Positions 8,415 to 18,466 of a DNA stretch of 64,000 nucleotides are shown in pieces (within the stretch, counting starts at the first letter, position 1; the number at the start of each line of letters is the position of its first letter). Source of the stretch: Vibrio hannami (lineage in GTDB: Bacteria > Pseudomonadota > Gammaproteobacteria > Enterobacterales > Vibrionaceae); assembly GCF_029589055.1 (NCBI RefSeq), contig NZ_JARQZP010000007.1, forward strand, positions 496,001 to 560,000, written 5' to 3'. The position numbers were made by a program, and so were the translations under genes. The notes below the pieces were generated by a model. That model was not told where the DNA came from. It saw only the letters and a program-made list of their open reading frames with translations, and searched no databases.

Positions 8415-10208
8415 GTGAACAACAATCAAATAAGAATAAATAGAAGTTGGCTGTTAACTGAAGCCAAAAAACACAAAAACAAACTTATCTTTGCAAACCT
8501 AATTGCGATATTCGCAGCCGTGATTGCAGTGCCTATTCCGCTGTTAATGCCGGTGATCGTCGATGAAGTCCTACTAGGGCAGCCCGCTGGTGGCTTAGAA
8601 CTTCTAGGTAAGCTTTTACCCGAGAGTCTGCATACTAATCAGGGGTACATTGGTCTGGTTCTGTTTCTTGTTATCTTTATGAGGCTGGCGAGTCAGGCTC
8701 TGAATATCTTGCAGACAAGACAATTCACGCTGGTGTCTAAGACTCTGACTTGTTATCTGCGCAAGCAACTGCTGGATAAGCTTGGTCGCATCAGCATGCG
8801 CCAGTATGAAGAGCGAGGAAGCGGTGGGCTAACTTCGCATCTGGTTACCGATATCGAAACTATTGATAGCTTTATTGGTTCTACACTTAGCAAGTTTGTT
8901 GTTAGCTTACTCAGCACCGTTGGAGTTGCTCTGGTTCTATTCTGGCTTGATTGGCGTCTTGCTCTGTTTATCATTCTTCTGAACCCGGTAATTATTTATC
9001 TGTCTCGTAAAATGGGTCAGCGAGTAAAGGCGCTCAAAAAACATGAAAATCAGTCTTTTGAGCGTTTTCAGCAACGTTTGGTTGAAACGCTGGATGGGCT
9101 ATATCAATTAAGAGCTTCTAACCGGGAACAGGAATATCTCAAGCGTTTAAAACACGATGCGGATCTTATAAGAAATGATGCCGACAGTTATGCGTGGCAA
9201 TCGGATGCTGCCAATCGCCTATCGTTTTCTTTGTTCCTCGTTGGCTTTGAAATTTTTCGCGCCGTAGCCATGGTGATGGTGTTATGGGGTGATTTGACTG
9301 TAGGGCAGATCATCGCTGTTTTTGGTTATCTCTGGTTTATGCTTGGTCCAATTCAGGAACTACTGAGTATTCAATATGCCTGGTTTAGTGCGTCTGCTGC
9401 TATGACAAGGCTGAACAATATTCTGGCTTTAGAGGAAGAATTCAGACCAGTTGCTCAGGTAAATCCTTTTAATCAGGATCAGGCTATTGATGTTGAGTTT
9501 CGTAATGTCTCTTTTTCTTATGATGATGAAAAGCAGGTGTTGGAAAACTTGAATCTGGACATTCCAAAAGGCAAAAGGGTTGCTCTGGTTGGCGCGTCTG
9601 GGGGAGGGAAGTCTACACTGATTCAGATTTTGCTTGGCATCTATCAGAAAAACAGTGGTGATATCTTAATTAATGGTTATCCGATAGAGCAGGTGAGTTA
9701 CGAAGCGTTAAGAAAACAGATGGCGGTTGTATTGCAACAACCGATGATCTTTAACGACAGTTTAAGGCAGAACCTTACGCTTGGTGACGAAATAGCAGAT
9801 GATCGCCTATGGCATGCTCTGGAAGTAGCGCAGTTAAAAGCATTTGTTGAAGAACAGCCTTCTGGGCTTGAAACCGAACTAGGCAGACAGGGTATACGTC
9901 TATCAGGAGGTCAGAGGCAAAGGCTTGCTATTGCCAGAATGGTATTGGCAAACCCAGAGTTGGTTATTCTTGATGAGGCAACATCGGCTCTGGATACCTC
10001 AACAGAAGCCGCTTTGCATTCTGCGCTTACAGAGTTCTTAGAAGGGCGAACAACACTGATTGTTGCTCACAGGCTTTCTGCAGTAAAACAGGCAGATCTA
10101 ATCTATGTGCTTGAAGACGGGAAAGTGATTCAGACTGGTCAGCACCATGAACTCGTTAATGAACCGGGCTTATATCAAACTTTGTATGGGACTTTACAGG
10201 CGGGGTAA
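8415..10208 (+). CDS. ABC transporter, fused permease and ATPase (type I exporter)
   Basis: A 597-aa half-transporter of the MsbA/exporter class. A six-helix membrane domain occupies about residues 20-330, then an ATPase with Walker A GASGGGKST (about 393), signature LSGGQRQRLAI (about 495), Walker B LVILDEATSALD (about 514) and a switch histidine in IVAHRLSAV. The start is GTG at 8415; the ATG two bases earlier is immediately stopped. The ribosome site is weak. Its place directly behind the heme genes suggests a role in iron or heme homeostasis (for example exporting excess heme or a siderophore), but the substrate is not identifiable. Confidence 0.85.
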   Translation: MNNNQIRINRSWLLTEAKKHKNKLIFANLIAIFAAVIAVPIPLLMPVIVDEVLLGQPAGGLELLGKLLPESLHTNQGYIGLVLFLVIFMRLASQALNILQTRQFTLVSKTLTCYLRKQLLDKLGRISMRQYEERGSGGLTSHLVTDIETIDSFIGSTLSKFVVSLLSTVGVALVLFWLDWRLALFIILLNPVIIYLSRKMGQRVKALKKHENQSFERFQQRLVETLDGLYQLRASNREQEYLKRLKHDADLIRNDADSYAWQSDAANRLSFSLFLVGFEIFRAVAMVMVLWGDLTVGQIIAVFGYLWFMLGPIQELLSIQYAWFSASAAMTRLNNILALEEEFRPVAQVNPFNQDQAIDVEFRNVSFSYDDEKQVLENLNLDIPKGKRVALVGASGGGKSTLIQILLGIYQKNSGDILINGYPIEQVSYEALRKQMAVVLQQPMIFNDSLRQNLTLGDEIADDRLWHALEVAQLKAFVEEQPSGLETELGRQGIRLSGGQRQRLAIARMVLANPELVILDEATSALDTSTEAALHSALTEFLEGRTTLIVAHRLSAVKQADLIYVLEDGKVIQTGQHHELVNEPGLYQTLYGTLQAG

Positions 10209-10214
10209 TTGTTG

Positions 10215-10298
10215 CTGTACGCTAGGTCTCGACATAATCGGAATGGTTGTGGTGGAACAAACATACAAGGGTATGGACGCCCTTGTTTAAGCGTACAG
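10215..10298. repeat. Nested inverted-repeat element downstream of the ABC transporter
   Basis: A perfect 9-bp inverted pair (CTGTACGCT at 10215-10223, AGCGTACAG at 10290-10298) surrounds an inner hairpin, ACAAGGG (10265-10271) with CCCTTGT (10280-10286). It occupies the otherwise gene-free gap between the transporter and rne and resembles short palindromic intergenic elements of marine gammaproteobacteria. Confidence 0.5.
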
Positions 10299-10354
10299 GG
10301 ATGTCTCGAGCGGTTTGTGGAACCATGACCATTTTGATTCTTGAATGACTATAT

Positions 10355-10388
10355 AAAAAAGAGGCTGCCATTCGGCAGCCTCTTCTAT
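10355..10388 (-). terminator. Rho-independent terminator of rne
   Basis: GAGGCTGCC (10361-10369) pairs perfectly with GGCAGCCTC (10374-10382) around a 4-base loop. Read on the minus strand the stem is followed by a T6 run, 21 bp after the rne stop. A weaker T-rich tail on the plus strand means it may also stop rightward transcripts. Confidence 0.88.
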
Positions 10389-10409
10389 TTTTAAATCAAA
10401 GCCAGTAGC

Positions 10410-13340
10410 TTAATAACCTTCAGGTTTTGTCATTCCTGACGATGCCTGATTGGTTGCTACCTGACTACCTGCGCCTTTCGGCTGGTAGCGTTCTTCACGG
10501 AACGGAGCAGCTATCACTTCAATCTCTTTGATTTCCTGTGGACCAGGTGCTTTCGCCATTGGAGAAGATACTTGTGCAGTAAATGCCTTCTTCTCGATAG
10601 TTTCTGCTTTCGCTGGTATTTCGGATACTGCCTGAGCTTCAGTAACTTCTTCAGTTTGCTCAACAACAGGAGCCTCAGCCATAACAGGAGCGGTTTCCTG
10701 TACAGCAGGCTGCTCTGCCACTACTGGAGTTTCTACCACTGGGGTTTCAACTACTTCAGCTTGTACCGGATTATCTTTAACAGCAGGTTTAACTACCGGA
10801 GCTTGCTCAACAACAGGGCGACTGATAATCACTTTACCCATTGCCATTTCAGGGCAAGCGAATCCGCCAAGTACAGGCAGTTCAACTTTCTCGTTCTTAT
10901 TACGACGTTCTTTACGCTTCGGTGGCTTAGGAAGGTCGTACCTAGGCATAACTTTACCCATTGCCATCTCTGGAGAAGCAACCCCACCTTTACGTAGGCG
11001 GAATGGGTTAGGTCTGCGGTCACGTCCACGACGGCGACGCTGACCATTTGCTCTCAGGTGACGAGGAGAACGGCGATTACGGCGTTGTTTGCCTTCTTCA
11101 CGTTCTTCACCTTGCTGAGGTGCTTTTTGCTTAGGCTTGTCTGCTTCAGCTTTTGCAACTTTAGCTTCAACCGTAGCTTCGGTTGTTGCTGCTTGCTCTG
11201 CTGCTGCAACCTGATCTTTAACGCGAACCTGCTTCTTAAGCTGACGGCGTTGGCGACGTTGTTTAACCTGAGCAGTTTTCTCTTCAGCACCTTTCTCAGT
11301 ACCAGCATCTGCTGCCAGCTTTTTGCCTTCTTCAGCAACCTTTGAAGGTTTCGCTTTTCTATCCTGCTTAGGTTTGCGGTTCTGTTGCTCTTTACGACCT
11401 TCAGTCGCTTTTTCTTGCTGAGCTTCATCAGCCTTTGCAGGGCGGCGTTTACGCTTGTTCGGATCGCGATTATCACGGTTTCCGCTGCGACGACGGTTAT
11501 TTCTGTCACGGCGGTTTCGATTGTTATTGCGATCTTTCTTCTCTTGTTCTTGCTTCTGTTTTTCTTCCTCTTCTTTCTTCTTCGCTTCAGCGTCAGAAGA
11601 ACCAAACAGGAAGCTACCCAGAGCTTTGAACAGGCGAGTGATAACACCTGGCTTGTTCTCAGTTTCTTCTACTTTCTTCTCAGGTGCAGCAGCTGGTTGT
11701 GGTGCTGGAGCAGGAGTAGGAGCAGACTGAGCTGGTGCAGCAAAGCCTTTAAGTGCAGGCTCTTCAATCTTCTTAGGCTTAATTTCAGCTTCAGATGGAT
11801 CTTTTTCTTCAGCTTCTTTCATTGCTTCTAGTTTCTTAGGAAGCAGGTAAGAAAGCAGATCTTGTTGTTCACCTTCACGCACACGGATCACTTCAAAGTG
11901 AGGAGTTTCCATGTCTGAATTTGGAACGATAATGATCTTCACATCCTGATGTTTCTCGATGTGATTGATGGAGCGACGTTTCTCGTTAAGCAGGTACGAA
12001 GCAATAGCAACAGGTACAATTGCTAGTATCTGAGCGCTGTTCTCTTTTAGTGCTTCTTCTTCAATTAGACGAAGTACAGAAAGTGCCAGAGATTCATTGT
12101 CACGCACAACACCAGTACCTGAACAGCGAGGACAGATATGGTGGCTAGCTTCTGCCAGAGAAGGGCTCAGACGCTGGCGAGACATTTCAAGAAGTCCGAA
12201 ACGTGAAATTCGGCCAATCTGAACGCGAGCGCGGTCCATACGAACGGCTTCACGCAGACGGTTCTCAACTTCACGCTGGTGGCGTACTGGTGTCATATCG
12301 ATAAAGTCGATTACAACAAGGCCACCAAGGTCACGTAGACGTAGTTGACGTGCAATTTCGTCAGCGGCTTCAAGGTTAGTATTCAGAGCCGTTTCTTCGA
12401 TATCACCGCCCTTTGTTGCACGAGCGGAGTTGATGTCGATAGAAGTCAGTGCTTCTGTTGGGTCAATTACAATCGAGCCACCAGATGGTAAGCGAACTTC
12501 ACGCTGGAAAGCAGATTCAATCTGGCTTTCAATCTGGTAGTGGCTGAATAGTGGCACTTCACCTTCGTATTTCTTAACTCGATTTAAGAAGTCAGGGCGA
12601 ACAAGTTGGATGTGTTGGCGTGCACGTTCGAAAATAGTGTTGCTATCGATAAGGATTTCACCAATATCGCGACGCAAGTAATCTCGAATCGCACGTACGA
12701 TAACATTACTTTCCTGATGAATTAGGAAAGGAGCAGGGTTCGCATCAGACGCCTCTTTAATCGCATTCCAATGATTCAGAAGTACGTTTAAATCCCACTC
12801 CAGTTCTTCAGCACTTTTACCTACACCAGCAGTACGAACAATCAGCCCCATGCCTTGCGGCAGGTCAAGAGTGCTAAGTGCTGCTTTAAGTTGTGTACGC
12901 TCATCACCTTCGATTCGGCGAGAAATACCGCCAGCACGAGGATTGTTTGGCATAAGAACAAGATAACTACCAGCAAGTGAGATGAAAGTAGTTAGAGCAG
13001 CGCCTTTGCTGCCACGCTCTTCTTTCTCAACCTGTACAATAACTTCCTGGCCTTCCGTTAGCACTTCTTTGATGCTAGGGCGGCCTTGATAGGTGTAACC
13101 TTCAGGGAAGTAATCGCGGGCAATTTCTTTTAGAGGAAGGAAACCGTGTCTTTCAGCGCCGTAATCAACAAATGCGGCTTCCAGACTTGGTTCGATGCGG
13201 GTGATGCGGCCTTTATAGATATTGGCCTTCTTTGATTCATGACCTGGACTTTCGATATCAAGATCGAAAAGTCGCTGGCCGTCAACCAAAGCGACACGCA
13301 ACTCTTCTTTCTGAGTTGCGTTAATTAACATTCTTTTCAT
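10410..13340 (-). CDS. rne: RNase E, degradosome scaffold endoribonuclease
   Basis: The essential endonuclease of mRNA decay and rRNA/tRNA processing, tethered to the inner membrane. It has 976 aa: N-terminal [21 protein letters not shown]1 domain about 35-125, catalytic core with [15 protein letters not shown] and [10 protein letters not shown] carrying the metal-binding aspartates, and the zinc-link CPRCSGTG near residue 405. From about 510 it is a disordered Arg/Lys/Glu/Ala-rich scaffold. The tail contains the motif PEMAMGKV twice ([15 protein letters not shown] and [15 protein letters not shown]). It has its own terminator and a long leader, consistent with autoregulation known in E. coli. 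Long ORFs on the opposite strand are shadows of its biased codons. Confidence 0.97.
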   Translation of the reverse strand: MKRMLINATQKEELRVALVDGQRLFDLDIESPGHESKKANIYKGRITRIEPSLEAAFVDYGAERHGFLPLKEIARDYFPEGYTYQGRPSIKEVLTEGQEVIVQVEKEERGSKGAALTTFISLAGSYLVLMPNNPRAGGISRRIEGDERTQLKAALSTLDLPQGMGLIVRTAGVGKSAEELEWDLNVLLNHWNAIKEASDANPAPFLIHQESNVIVRAIRDYLRRDIGEILIDSNTIFERARQHIQLVRPDFLNRVKKYEGEVPLFSHYQIESQIESAFQREVRLPSGGSIVIDPTEALTSIDINSARATKGGDIEETALNTNLEAADEIARQLRLRDLGGLVVIDFIDMTPVRHQREVENRLREAVRMDRARVQIGRISRFGLLEMSRQRLSPSLAEASHHICPRCSGTGVVRDNESLALSVLRLIEEEALKENSAQILAIVPVAIASYLLNEKRRSINHIEKHQDVKIIIVPNSDMETPHFEVIRVREGEQQDLLSYLLPKKLEAMKEAEEKDPSEAEIKPKKIEEPALKGFAAPAQSAPTPAPAPQPAAAPEKKVEETENKPGVITRLFKALGSFLFGSSDAEAKKKEEEEKQKQEQEKKDRNNNRNRRDRNNRRRSGNRDNRDPNKRKRRPAKADEAQQEKATEGRKEQQNRKPKQDRKAKPSKVAEEGKKLAADAGTEKGAEEKTAQVKQRRQRRQLKKQVRVKDQVAAAEQAATTEATVEAKVAKAEADKPKQKAPQQGEEREEGKQRRNRRSPRHLRANGQRRRRGRDRRPNPFRLRKGGVASPEMAMGKVMPRYDLPKPPKRKERRNKNEKVELPVLGGFACPEMAMGKVIISRPVVEQAPVVKPAVKDNPVQAEVVETPVVETPVVAEQPAVQETAPVMAEAPVVEQTEEVTEAQAVSEIPAKAETIEKKAFTAQVSSPMAKAPGPQEIKEIEVIAAPFREERYQPKGAGSQVATNQASSGMTKPEGY

Positions 13341-13977
13341 TGTAGAAATTCTCGTTGTCTTCTTTTATATCAGCTGACTTGTCGCTTTGCTTCGATACTG
13401 ATGGTGCCAGATCCCATGGTTTACGGATGCAACCTCTCGGCTGGAAGGGATGCTCGGGGACACTCCAGTCATCAGATATACATTACAGTCTTGATACCTG
13501 ATCCACGTCTTGGGTGGTATATAACTCAACATCAGTGAACGATGAGTAGAACGACAAGTACACCTCATCCCGAATGTCTTACGCCGCTGCTGCAGTCGAA
13601 AAATGAAGTAGTCTACTCATATTGCATTATTTTTATGCTCTGGATTGTCGGAAAAAGTGTAAAATATAACCAATCCGTCCATTACAAACGTGAACTATAG
13701 CAGCGTGAAGAAAACACGGCAATCTGCTTTGTTATAAACAGGATAAAAAATTGAACCAGACCGATTTTTCTTGTTTTTATTGTATTGAAAAATATGGGAA
13801 ATATTGCATTTGGTTTATTTTTGTCCAATTTGAATCCCTAACTTTATTCACAGGTAGGCCTGAATTAGGAAATTACAACTTAAGTTTCCCTTTCGGTCGG
13901 ATATTTTTTAGAATGTCGCGCTTGGTGAAAAACACCATGACAACCCCGGAACACACAGATTTTCTGAGCCAGAGCGA
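13341..13977. other. Divergent rne / rluC intergenic region with probable rne 5' leader
   Basis: No convincing gene is seen in 637 bp. The first 300-350 bp to the right of the rne start are moderately GC-rich and contain several imperfect complementary segments, as expected for the long self-regulatory rne 5' UTR known in enterobacteria. The half nearer rluC is AT-rich. A 76-codon frame at 13751-13981 has an unlikely composition (many Phe/Tyr/Ile) and no ribosome site, so I do not call it. Leader assignment is inferred from gene position. Confidence 0.5.
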
Positions 13978-14921
13978 ATGAATGAGATAAAAACCAAAGT
14001 CCAGTTTGTAGAAATAGACGAAGATATGGCTGGGCAGCGTATTGATAATTTTTTGCGTAATCAGCTTAAAAATGTTCCCAAAAGCCTGATTTACAGAATT
14101 ATTCGTAAAGGAGAGGTGCGGGTAAATAAAAAACGCATCAAGGCAGAGTATAAGCTTAAGGCGGGTGATCTGGTAAGGGTACCACCGGTAAAAGTGGAAG
14201 AAACTGCACAGGCTGATGTGCCAAATACTAAGCTAAACAAAGTGGCTGAGCTTGAGCATTGCATCATCTATGAAGATGACCACATGTTGATCCTTAATAA
14301 ACCTTCCGGTACAGCGGTACACGGTGGGAGTGGTTTGTCATTTGGTGCTATTGAAGCATTGCGTGCTCTGCGTCCACAGGCAAGATTTTGGAGTTGGTGC
14401 ATCGTATAGACAGAGATACTTCGGGTATTTTGCTGGTCGCCAAAAAACGTTCTGCACTACGACATTTGCAGGCACAGTTCAGAGAAAAAACGGTGCAGAA
14501 GTATTATTTCGCTTTGGTAATGGGCGAGTGGAAAAACAGCTGCCGTACTGTCAATGCGCCACTGCTTAAAAATGAGGTGAACAGTATTGTTCGTGTAAAC
14601 CCAAACGGTAAAGCATCGGAAACCCGATTCAAGATACTTGAGAAGTTCAAGGACGCTACGCTCATTCAGGCGAGTCCGATTACCGGAAGAACACACCAGA
14701 TCCGGGTGCATACTCAATATACTGGTCACCCGATTGCCTGGGATGACCGATATGGTGATCGCCGTTTCGATGCTTATACGGGGAAATTCGGCCTAAACAG
14801 ACTTTTCCTGCATGCCGCGAATATCAAGTTTACTCATCCGGGTACAGAGAAAGAGATGGATATCTCTGCACCGATGGGTAATCAGTTGGAAAAGGTTCTT
14901 TCAGGTTTACGCAAAGCTTAG
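13978..14921 (+). pseudogene. rluC: RluC, 23S rRNA pseudouridine synthase; frame broken by one base
   Basis: RluC makes pseudouridines in 23S rRNA (positions 955, 2504 and 2580 in E. coli). The N-terminal part (13978-14409) has the S4 RNA-binding domain (QRIDNFLRNQLKNVPKSLIY) and the start of the catalytic domain, then leaves frame after RPQARF. The rest (from 14388) continues LELVHRIDRDTSGILLVAKK with the catalytic aspartate, and ends PMGNQLEKVLSGLRKA. Inserting one T in the T4 run 14386-14389 restores about 314 aa. There is no classical slippery site, so this looks like a sequencing error or a recent mutation. Confidence 0.88.
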
Positions 14922-14936
14922 TTGGTAGGGGGCCGG

Positions 14937-15518
14937 TTAGAGAACCTCAATCCCTTCTTTAGCTAGCATATCAATCAAAGTGATCAGGGGAAGGCCGATC
15001 AGTGTGTTCGGATCTTTCCCTTCTAACTTGTTGAACAGCGCTATTCCCAGCCCTTCACTTTTAAAACTGCCGGCACAGTTTAATGGCTGTTCTTTATTTA
15101 TATAGCTTTCAATCTGCCGATGAGTCAGATTTCTGAAATGGACAGTAAAGGTATCGAGTTCAACCTGCTCGCTGCCAGTTTGGGTGTTGTAAACAGCAAC
15201 TCCAGTATAAAAGTGAATTTGCTTACCGCTTGCTTTTGAAAGCTGTTCAATAGCCTTTTCTTTTGTATGAGGTTTGCCAACAATTTCGCCATCAATAACA
15301 CAAACCTGATCTGAACCGATAATCACTGCCGGAGAACTGGAAAAGCAGCTTTTTGCTTTGCCTAGCGCTAGTCTTTTAACCAATTGTTCTGGTTTTTCTT
15401 TGTTGAATGGACTTTCATCAAAGTCTGGCTGAGCGACAGTAAAACTAACGCCTAGTTTCTCCAAAATGGACTTTCTAAAAGGGGAGGTTGAGGCAAGAAT
15501 AAGGTTTAGATTTGGCAT
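14937..15518 (-). CDS. yceF: Maf-like nucleotide pyrophosphatase, YceF type
   Basis: A 193-aa Maf/HAM1-type house-cleaning enzyme hydrolysing modified nucleoside triphosphates (YceF prefers m7GTP). It begins with the family motif LILASTSPFRKSILEKLG; the middle has IIGSDQVCVIDGEIVGKPHT with the conserved catalytic Asp, and CAGSFKSEGLG near the C terminus. It is divergent from yceD with a 116-bp gap. Gene order rluC-yceF-yceD-rpmF is as in enterobacteria and vibrios. Confidence 0.92.
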   Translation of the reverse strand: MPNLNLILASTSPFRKSILEKLGVSFTVAQPDFDESPFNKEKPEQLVKRLALGKAKSCFSSSPAVIIGSDQVCVIDGEIVGKPHTKEKAIEQLSKASGKQIHFYTGVAVYNTQTGSEQVELDTFTVHFRNLTHRQIESYINKEQPLNCAGSFKSEGLGIALFNKLEGKDPNTLIGLPLITLIDMLAKEGIEVL

Positions 15519-15634
15519 AGAAAAATTCTGCTTTAGGTATCTTGGTAACCATAATACTTCGAGAGGAAAAAAAGCGTAAGTTTTTTGCCTTTTCCTTTGA
15601 CTCGAAGCGAATTGAAGGCTAATATTCGCGCCCT

Positions 15635-16159
15635 ATGCAAAAGGTAAAAATACCGCGAACGGTTGATCCGGCGAAAGCAGCTCAGAAGCGACTTGATTAT
15701 AATGGTATTATTCAAGTTAGCCTGTTGAAGCGTGTAGCTGAATCGGTCGAAGGCGTAAAACGCGACGCAGAAGTCTCATTGTCATTTGAGCTTGATGAAC
15801 AGCGATTAGTCGTTATCTCTGGTAAAGCTAACGTCGAAGTCGATTTAGAGTGTCAGCGTTGTAACGAGGTTTTCGCACATGAGTGCGAAGTTCAGTTTAC
15901 TTATACTCCTTATTACAGTGAGAAAAGTGAGCAGGACGCACCGGAAGAGTACGATTTGGTAGATCTGAACGAGTACGGTGAAGTTGATCTCATACAATTA
16001 GTTGAAGACGAGTTCATTCTTGGATTACCTCAAGTAGCAATGCACGATGAAGCGGATTGTAGCGTTGATTCGAGCAACTTGGTGTTTGGTGACCTTCCGG
16101 AAGAAATTGTGGAAGAGAAGCCGAATCCGTTTGAAGTTTTAAAAAACTTAAAGCGATAA
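15635..16159 (+). CDS. yceD: YceD, DUF177 rRNA-accumulation protein
   Basis: A 174-aa YceD/DUF177 protein; the family is needed for normal 23S rRNA levels in bacteria and plastids, by an unsettled mechanism. It begins MQKVKIPRTVDPAKAAQKRL, and has the conserved LECQRCNEVF motif (about residues 69-78) and a downstream acidic region EEYDLVDLNEYGEVDL. First gene of the yceD-rpmF-plsX-fab run. Confidence 0.93.
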   Translation: MQKVKIPRTVDPAKAAQKRLDYNGIIQVSLLKRVAESVEGVKRDAEVSLSFELDEQRLVVISGKANVEVDLECQRCNEVFAHECEVQFTYTPYYSEKSEQDAPEEYDLVDLNEYGEVDLIQLVEDEFILGLPQVAMHDEADCSVDSSNLVFGDLPEEIVEEKPNPFEVLKNLKR

Positions 16160-16189
16160 GCCTTTAAGAATAACATAGGAGTAGGGTCC

Positions 16190-16342
16190 ATGGCCGTACA
16201 AAAGAGTAAAAAGTCACGCTCAATGCGTGGTATGCGTCGTTCACACGATGCACTAACTTCAGCTGCACTTTCTGTAGACGCAACTTCAGGTGAAACTCAC
16301 CTGCGTCACAACGTGACTGCTGACGGTTACTACCAGTGGTAA
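16190..16342 (+). CDS. rpmF: Ribosomal protein L32, C terminus altered by a one-base insertion
   Basis: Part of the large ribosomal subunit. The ATG at 16190 follows [25 protein letters not shown] and [17 protein letters not shown] match L32 fully. The frame then reads Q-W-stop (50 aa) instead of the usual YYRGKKVINK ending. Removing one base (A at 16335) gives CGT GGT AAA AAG GTA ATC AAC AAG TAA, ending at 16361 with a normal 56-aa L32. This is most likely a sequence error; otherwise the organism has a shortened L32 tail. Confidence 0.93.
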   Translation: MAVQKSKKSRSMRGMRRSHDALTSAALSVDATSGETHLRHNVTADGYYQW

Positions 16343-16370
16343 AAAGGTAATCAACAAGTAAGGTTGCCTT

Positions 16371-17396
16371 TTGCAAAATATTACCGTTGCACTTGATGCA
16401 ATGGGCGGGGATTTCGGTCCTCGCGTCACAGTGCCTGCCGCCGTGCAGGCATTGTCGCATTTCCCAGAGCTAAAAGTGATTCTTGTTGGTGATCAGGGTG
16501 AGATCACAACACAGTTAGCACACCTAAAGACTTTACCCAGCGAACGCCTGTCAATCCGACATGCTGATCGTGTCATTTCAAATTCTGAAAAACCATCCCT
16601 TGCACTTAGAAATAGTGCAGGAAGTTCCATGCGTATTGCTATTGACGCTGTTTCTGACGGCGAAGCCGATGCTTGTCTCAGTGGTGGCAATACCGGCGCA
16701 TTGATGGCGTTATCCCGATTCCGGTTAAAACTGTTGCCTGGTATAGAAAGACCAGCTTTGGTTTCAGCCCTACCTACAGCACAGAGAAACAAAACCTGGC
16801 TACTGGATCTCGGCGCGAACGTGTCGGTAGATGCGGATACTTTGTTCCAATTTGCCGTGATGGGCAGTGCTTTAGCCAAAGAACACTTGAATCGGCCTCC
16901 TCGCGTCGCCATCTTAAATATCGGTGAAGAAGATATAAAAGGGAATGATTTAGTTAAGCGCTGCGCAGAAATGCTCAGCAAAACTAAATCGGTTAACTTC
17001 ATTGGCTACATTGAAGGTGATCAGCTTCTTCACGATGCTGCGGATGTGGTTGTGTGTGATGGCTTTGTTGGCAATGTTTGTCTTAAAACCTGCGAAGGTG
17101 TTGCGCATCTATTTATTGCCAAGCTGAAAGAGCACATGATGGCGTCTAACATAAAAGGCTGGATCGCAAGAAAACTGTTCTCTGAACTGTTTAATGAGCT
17201 AAAAACGCTGAACCCCGACCAGTATAATGGTGCAAGTTTGTTAGGATTGCGCGGCATCGTGATAAAAAGTCACGGAAGCGCTGATATACCTGCTATTATC
17301 AATGCAATAGGTGAGGCGGTACACGAGGTCAAAAGACAGGTACCCAGCCAAATAAGTGATCGTTTAGAAGCGGTCTTACTCGAGAGGCACTATTAG
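16371..17396 (+). CDS. plsX: PlsX, phosphate acyltransferase
   Basis: Converts acyl-ACP to acyl-phosphate for phospholipid synthesis (PlsX/PlsY pathway). It is 341 aa, starting at TTG 16371 with TAAGG about 10 bases upstream. [20 protein letters not shown] at the N terminus and [17 protein letters not shown] are hallmarks; [17 protein letters not shown] lies near the C terminus. Just 28 bp behind the nominal rpmF stop (9 bp behind its corrected stop), it precedes fabH by 5 bp. Confidence 0.95.
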   Translation: MQNITVALDAMGGDFGPRVTVPAAVQALSHFPELKVILVGDQGEITTQLAHLKTLPSERLSIRHADRVISNSEKPSLALRNSAGSSMRIAIDAVSDGEADACLSGGNTGALMALSRFRLKLLPGIERPALVSALPTAQRNKTWLLDLGANVSVDADTLFQFAVMGSALAKEHLNRPPRVAILNIGEEDIKGNDLVKRCAEMLSKTKSVNFIGYIEGDQLLHDAADVVVCDGFVGNVCLKTCEGVAHLFIAKLKEHMMASNIKGWIARKLFSELFNELKTLNPDQYNGASLLGLRGIVIKSHGSADIPAIINAIGEAVHEVKRQVPSQISDRLEAVLLERHY

Positions 17397-17401
17397 TCTT
17401 C

Positions 17402-18382
17402 ATGTTTAGTAAAATTCTAGGTACAGGCAGCTACCTGCCGTCTCAGGTGCGTTCTAACGCAGATTTGGAGAAAATGGTAGATACAAGCGATGAGTGGATC
17501 GTTACCCGAACAGGTATAAAAGAGCGTCGAATCTCAGCAGAAAATGAAACTGTTGCGGATATGGCAACAGAAGCAGCTCGCAACGCTATTGATATGGCGG
17601 GAATCGATAAGAACGATATCGATATGATTCTTGTTGCAACCACAAGTGGTTCGCATGCCTTCCCATCTGCAGCCTGTCAGGTTCAGGCAAATCTTGGTAT
17701 CAAGCACTGTCCTGCATTTGATATGGCGGCAGCGTGCTCAGGATTTGTATATGCACTGTCTGTTGCGGATCAGTATATTAAAACAGGCCATTGCAAAAAC
17801 GTTCTTGTGATAGGTTCTGATGCACTTTCAAAATCTTGTGACCCAAGCGATCGCTCGACCATCATCCTGTTTGGTGATGCTGCGGGTGCGGTTGTTGTTG
17901 GTGCAAGTGAAGAACCAGGTATTTTGTCTACCACAATTAATGCAGATGGTCGCTTTGGCGATCTGCTGAGCCTGAAATACCCTAACCGTCGTGAAGAGAT
18001 CGACAGTGAATGGGAACATAACGACGATATTAATAGCTGGTTACACATGGCAGGTAACGAGGTATTTAAAGTCGCAGTGACTCAGTTGTCACGTCTGGTA
18101 ACAGAGACTTTGAAAGAAAATGGCATGGATAAGTCAGAGCTAGACTGGCTAGTTCCGCATCAGGCGAACATGCGTATTATCTCTGCTACCGCTAAGAAGC
18201 TGGCAATGCCAATGGAGCAGGTGGTTGTTACCCTTGATCGTCATGGTAATACGTCGGCCGCGACAGTACCAACGGCTCTGGATGAAGCTGTACGAGATGG
18301 CCGAATCAAGCGAGGTCAGACACTTCTGCTGGAAGCGTTCGGTGGAGGGTTTACCTGGGGCTCTGCACTAGTAAAGTTTTAA
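17402..18382 (+). CDS. fabH: FabH, beta-ketoacyl-ACP synthase III
   Basis: Condenses acetyl-CoA with malonyl-ACP to start fatty-acid synthesis. The catalytic triad is visible: Cys in [12 protein letters not shown] (about 113), His in VPHQANMRI (about 254), Asn in [13 protein letters not shown] (about 284). The protein is 326 aa, about ten residues longer than the E. coli enzyme, from an acidic insertion [18 protein letters not shown] before LHMAGNEVF. It overlaps nothing and follows plsX by 5 bp. Confidence 0.96.
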   Translation: MFSKILGTGSYLPSQVRSNADLEKMVDTSDEWIVTRTGIKERRISAENETVADMATEAARNAIDMAGIDKNDIDMILVATTSGSHAFPSAACQVQANLGIKHCPAFDMAAACSGFVYALSVADQYIKTGHCKNVLVIGSDALSKSCDPSDRSTIILFGDAAGAVVVGASEEPGILSTTINADGRFGDLLSLKYPNRREEIDSEWEHNDDINSWLHMAGNEVFKVAVTQLSRLVTETLKENGMDKSELDWLVPHQANMRIISATAKKLAMPMEQVVVTLDRHGNTSAATVPTALDEAVRDGRIKRGQTLLLEAFGGGFTWGSALVKF

Positions 18383-18396
18383 TTTGATTCAAAATT

Positions 18397-18423
18397 AAAG
18401 GGTGGTTTCAACCATCCTTTTTC
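18397..18423 (+). terminator. Hairpin after fabH (terminator or attenuator)
   Basis: AAAGGGTGGT (18397-18406) pairs with ACCATCCTTT (18411-18420) with one wobble, followed by a T run. Located between fabH and fabD, it probably trims expression between the operon segments rather than ending it fully. Confidence 0.7.
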
Positions 18424-18466
18424 TTAATACATATTTTATGTTGAGTTGCTTAAAGGAAAAATAACT

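Noticed and set aside
11054-11831. Several long antisense frames inside rne (10572-11831)
   Set aside because: They have extreme composition (runs of Ser/Phe/Cys/Leu or Lys/Arg), lack ribosome sites, and mirror the Glu/Lys/Arg/Ala-rich RNase E tail.
13751-13981. A 76-codon frame before rluC
   Set aside because: Composition is typical of AT-rich non-coding DNA, no ribosome site, and it runs over the rluC start; more likely promoter and leader.
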